Position numbers and translations under genes: made by a program. The notes under the pieces are model-generated. The model had not been told where the DNA came from. It worked only from the letters and a program-made list of their open reading frames with translations, and made no database searches. This document shows, in pieces, positions 12,825 to 15,145 of a DNA stretch of 15,145 nucleotides. The stretch lies in assembly GCA_030637665.1 (NCBI GenBank), contig DAOWGA010000082.1:1-15145 (forward strand). Direction: 5' to 3'. Source of the DNA: Lysobacterales bacterium. Its GTDB lineage: Bacteria > Pseudomonadota > Gammaproteobacteria > Xanthomonadales > SZUA-36. Positions within the stretch are counted from its first letter, which is position 1. Each line of letters begins with the position of its first letter.

Positions 12825-15050
12825 TCAGTCGCAGGACAGGCCATCCAACAGGGTCAGGCGTTTGAGGTTCAGTGTGCCGGCGGGAAAACCAGCTTCACTG
12901 GGAGTGAAGCGGGCAGTTCCTGATGAACAGGCCAGTTCCAGTTCCAGCGTACCCCAGGGATCGATTACGACTTGATCGGGGTCGAACCCCGCACCGAATA
13001 TACCGCCGTGGGTGGTAGCCATGTTATTGAAAACGATTTTGCTGCCCTGAATTTTGCCAACGCCGTAAAACCAGCGGCGGTTGCCCTGCGGATCGTAGCT
13101 GAACCAATACACCAGCACGCGCTGATCGATCAGGACTTCAAGCACGTAACCTTCACCGGAATGAGTCAGGTCGTACCAGGAGCCACTCAATCGGCCCGTG
13201 GCGATTTCCGGTGGCAGTGAAACCATGCCGCAATCGATACCCATGACACGGGTCAGGCGTTTCAGATTCATGCGGCCATGACGCCGGCCGTTGCCATCCT
13301 TGTCGATCAGCCAATCCATGGCTCCACTGTCACAGTCCGACCAGATGAAGCTGGCTGAACCGACCACGGACCGCGTGACTTTCCCGGGATCGAAGCCCGG
13401 ACCGAATTCGCCGCCCGAAACCTGTACCAGTTGGGGAAACAGGATGCGGTTGCCGCGGATTTCCCCCGCGGCCATGTACCAGTCCTGGTTGCCGTCGCCG
13501 TCGTAGGTGAACCAGTACATCACGGCGCGGTTGTCAGGCAGGATTTCCAGCATGAATCCTTCGCCGGTACGGTCCTGGTCATACCAGGCTGATGATGTTC
13601 CCGCCTCTATGACAAACGGATCCTCCAGCGTGTCTGAAGTGACCTGAAGTTGTATGGTGGAATCGGTGCCACCGCTGTCAGTGAGATCATTCCCTTCGCT
13701 GTTTTCATATCCAGACCAGCCACCGTTTTCCCAGCGGGCCACGGTGGAAGGATCTGCATCCACCCGGCTGCTGGTCATGTCCGCAGCCAGGTGCAGCAAA
13801 GTGGCCATCACGGTTCCACTCACCAGGCCATTATTGTTGTCATCTGCCGGTATGAGGAAGTCGGATGACAGGGCATCGTCCCGGTAGCGCAGGAACCCAG
13901 CGGGCGCCTCACCGGGTTCGTCCAGCCATAGCGGCTGACCAAAATTCGTAGTGAGCCTGTCGTCGCCAACTTCCATAACATTGATGAGATTCTGTATCGA
14001 GGAGATTGGCTGTCCGGGTAGCGCCGTGACTTCACCGTTGTTGCGCCAGCGCATGGGCTTGTCGTAGGCAAGCCAGAATGTGTAGTCGCGATCCAACTGC
14101 AAGGGCTGAGCCTGCCAGGAGTGAAGTTCGCGCGTCGTTTCGCTGCTCACATCCCACTCGCCCTCGAAAACGACGGCACCGGTTTGCTTGTCTATAAAGC
14201 GTGCCGCAACGATCGAAGGTGGACCGGACTGTTGGTAATAAGCCACTGTAAATGATTGCGCCAGTTCCGTCCGAACACGTTCGACCTCCGAATCGGGCAG
14301 AATGAAACCATCGTGACCGTTGCGGCTCAATCCACCGTAATCCGCACCATTTCCGGGCCTGTCCGGGTGTCCTTGCGACGGCTCGATTTCAAGCGTCCAG
14401 GACGGGACCTGGTAGGTATGGGTGAAAAACTCTTCGGTCAGACCAATACCCTGGTTGCGCGACACATTATTACGGTCAGCGAACCAATAATACTTGCCGG
14501 CATCGAAAGCAACATGATGATCTGAGAACGTGCCCAGCAATCTTTCGGTCAAGCTGGCGAGACGGTTGTTGTCGTTTCGAACCCAGGCATGCACCTGCGA
14601 GAATGAATGCAAATCAGTGTACATACTGAGCCTGTTTACGGGCGCCAGATACGCCGCTGCTTCCAGGGCCTGAGTTTCAGGCTCTGACTGAGCCGATGCG
14701 CCATGGTGTACGATGCTGTTCGGCTGGCCGGAAGAGCGGTTGGGGTTCGTCGCCCAGTAAGGCGGGTTGTTGCGGTTGAGATCCACGCCGAGCAAATGAT
14801 CCCCCTGGGTCAGCAGGTCCTCATCTGGCCCCAGCATGTTCTTGCGCCGCATGCGCCCATCCCGGGGTGAATATTCCGGGTTATCCGGGTCGGTTCCCAT
14901 CCAGTTTTTGCCTGGAGTCCGTTGGGTCTGCAGGAAACCATCCACGTTCAGCACCGGGATGACCATCACATTGGCGTTATCGCGCAGATAGCTGATCAGG
15001 TGGTGATCATCTTCCGCCAGCACCAGTAATTCGATGATACCCGTAGCCAC
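12825..15050 (-). CDS. M14 zinc carboxypeptidase-like protein, catalytic domain 5'-truncated
   Basis: The open frame from GTG at 15050 gives 741 residues. Residues 1 to about 285 match the M14 carboxypeptidase fold after its first zinc motif: IPVLNVDGF (31-39), RMRRKNM (66-72, the Arg127 region of carboxypeptidase A), VDLNRNNPPYW (89-99, the Asn-Arg pair that binds the substrate carboxylate), the third zinc ligand His148 in TDLHSFSQVH, and the catalytic Glu221 in SWTLEIEPSQ. A middle region (about 286-480) has no family I can name. Two related repeats of about 120 residues end the protein (486-607 and 622-741). No signal peptide or HxxE motif is in this frame. Reading back upstream in frame gives K-W-K-S-T-E just before the GTG, preceded by stop codons where HxRE should be. 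The GTG has no convincing ribosome binding site. Probably a broken or mis-sequenced secreted peptidase. Confidence 0.7.
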   Translation of the reverse strand: MATGIIELLVLAEDDHHLISYLRDNANVMVIPVLNVDGFLQTQRTPGKNWMGTDPDNPEYSPRDGRMRRKNMLGPDEDLLTQGDHLLGVDLNRNNPPYWATNPNRSSGQPNSIVHHGASAQSEPETQALEAAAYLAPVNRLSMYTDLHSFSQVHAWVRNDNNRLASLTERLLGTFSDHHVAFDAGKYYWFADRNNVSRNQGIGLTEEFFTHTYQVPSWTLEIEPSQGHPDRPGNGADYGGLSRNGHDGFILPDSEVERVRTELAQSFTVAYYQQSGPPSIVAARFIDKQTGAVVFEGEWDVSSETTRELHSWQAQPLQLDRDYTFWLAYDKPMRWRNNGEVTALPGQPISSIQNLINVMEVGDDRLTTNFGQPLWLDEPGEAPAGFLRYRDDALSSDFLIPADDNNNGLVSGTVMATLLHLAADMTSSRVDADPSTVARWENGGWSGYENSEGNDLTDSGGTDSTIQLQVTSDTLEDPFVIEAGTSSAWYDQDRTGEGFMLEILPDNRAVMYWFTYDGDGNQDWYMAAGEIRGNRILFPQLVQVSGGEFGPGFDPGKVTRSVVGSASFIWSDCDSGAMDWLIDKDGNGRRHGRMNLKRLTRVMGIDCGMVSLPPEIATGRLSGSWYDLTHSGEGYVLEVLIDQRVLVYWFSYDPQGNRRWFYGVGKIQGSKIVFNNMATTHGGIFGAGFDPDQVVIDPWGTLELELACSSGTARFTPSEAGFPAGTLNLKRLTLLDGLSCD
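12828..13187 (-). repeat. Second C-terminal protein repeat of the M14 gene
   Basis: Residues 622-741, starting SGSWYDLTHSGEGYVLEVL and ending with GTLNLKRLTLLDGLSC. It aligns with residues 486-607 of the same protein (WYD...GEG..LE.L...R.V.YWF.YD..GN..W...G.I.G..I.F......GG.FG.GFDP...........LNLKRLT). Such modules occur, often in tandem, at the ends of secreted proteins in Xanthomonadales and relatives; a role in surface or substrate binding is a guess. Confidence 0.75.
13230..13595 (-). repeat. First C-terminal protein repeat of the M14 gene
   Basis: Residues 486-607, starting SSAWYDQDRTGEGFMLEIL and ending with RMNLKRLTRVMGIDC. It contains a DKDGNG-like loop (98-103 of the repeat) that the second copy lacks. 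The two copies share the same order of motifs and are joined by a 14-residue linker. Confidence 0.75.
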
Positions 15051-15145
15051 CTCGGTGGATTTCCATTTCTATGCTTAAAATCCGCGATTGTTCATCAGGG
15101 GCTGGTCTGGTTCACCGTGATCTGTCAGGCGTTCTGCATCGCCCA
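15051..15145 (-). pseudogene. Possible upstream remnant of the M14 gene with two in-frame stops
   Basis: The same frame as the M14 gene continues to the window edge but is interrupted by TAA at 15077-15075 and TAG at 15071-15069. It reads ...NNRGF, stop, A, stop, KWKSTE, then V at the GTG start. Active M14 enzymes have G-(I/F)-H-(A/S)-R-E-W at this point, so the stops fall where the zinc-binding His and the Arg belong, and Lys replaces the zinc-binding Glu, while the flanking G-F, A and W are kept. The 22 residues further upstream (from GDAERLTDHG) are only vaguely like the family. This could be gene decay, or error or chimerism near a contig end. Confidence 0.45.

Noticed and set aside
15071..15145. 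Plus-strand open frame from ATG at 15071 to the window edge, beginning MLKIRDCSSG
   Set aside because: Only 25 codons, no clear ribosome binding site, not a family I recognise, and it overlaps the M14 upstream frame. Insufficient to call a gene without the next sequence.
1..15145. CRISPR arrays, transposases, integrases, toxin-antitoxin pairs, tRNA genes
   Set aside because: I looked on both strands for regular short repeats, insertion-sequence ends and families of this type and found none. The window is compact metabolic sequence.

Overview
The window reads as a chromosomal segment from a gammaproteobacterium. This rests on the close resemblance of the purine genes to the Pseudomonas-type set (PuuE allantoinase, PuuD urate oxidase, PA0148-like adenine deaminase). 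It also rests on the C-terminal 'WYD..R.GEGF.LE' repeats of the last gene, which I associate with Xanthomonadales/Chromatiales-like marine and soil lineages. Genus cannot be called. Gene density is very high: no stretch over about 120 bases lacks a gene, and I saw no tRNA, rRNA, CRISPR array, insertion sequence or origin.

Layout. (1) Positions 1-2647, minus strand: operon puuE-uraD-alc-allA, with allA cut by the window edge. (2) 2648-2741: divergent control region with an extended -10 on the plus strand and a stem-loop. (3) 2742-10648, plus strand: uraH-xdhA-xdhB-xdhC-adenine deaminase-puuD-moaC, mostly joined by 1- to 4-base stop/start overlaps. (4) 10638-12359, minus strand: moaA-moaD-moaE, meeting moaC tail to tail with an 11-base overlap. 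(5) 12476-12739, minus strand: a small uncharacterised protein. (6) 12825 to the end, minus strand: an M14 zinc carboxypeptidase-like gene whose HxxE zinc motif is lost at two in-frame stop codons.

How the genes work together. Adenine is deaminated to hypoxanthine (adenine deaminase), which XdhAB oxidises to xanthine and urate. PuuD then hydroxylates urate, using its own cytochrome c domain to pass electrons toward the respiratory chain. UraH and UraD convert the product to S-allantoin, PuuE opens the ring to allantoate, Alc releases urea and ureidoglycolate, and AllA yields glyoxylate and a second urea. XdhC matures the molybdenum cofactor of xanthine dehydrogenase. MoaA, MoaC, MoaD and MoaE supply the early molybdopterin steps, so a whole catabolic route and part of its cofactor supply are packed into about 12 kb. 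No purine permease, guanine deaminase, urease or dedicated regulator is visible here.

I found no convincing undescribed system. The best leads are the broken carboxypeptidase motif at the right edge, the physical union of moa genes with purine catabolism (including a somewhat divergent MoaC), and the probably near-leaderless moaA transcript.
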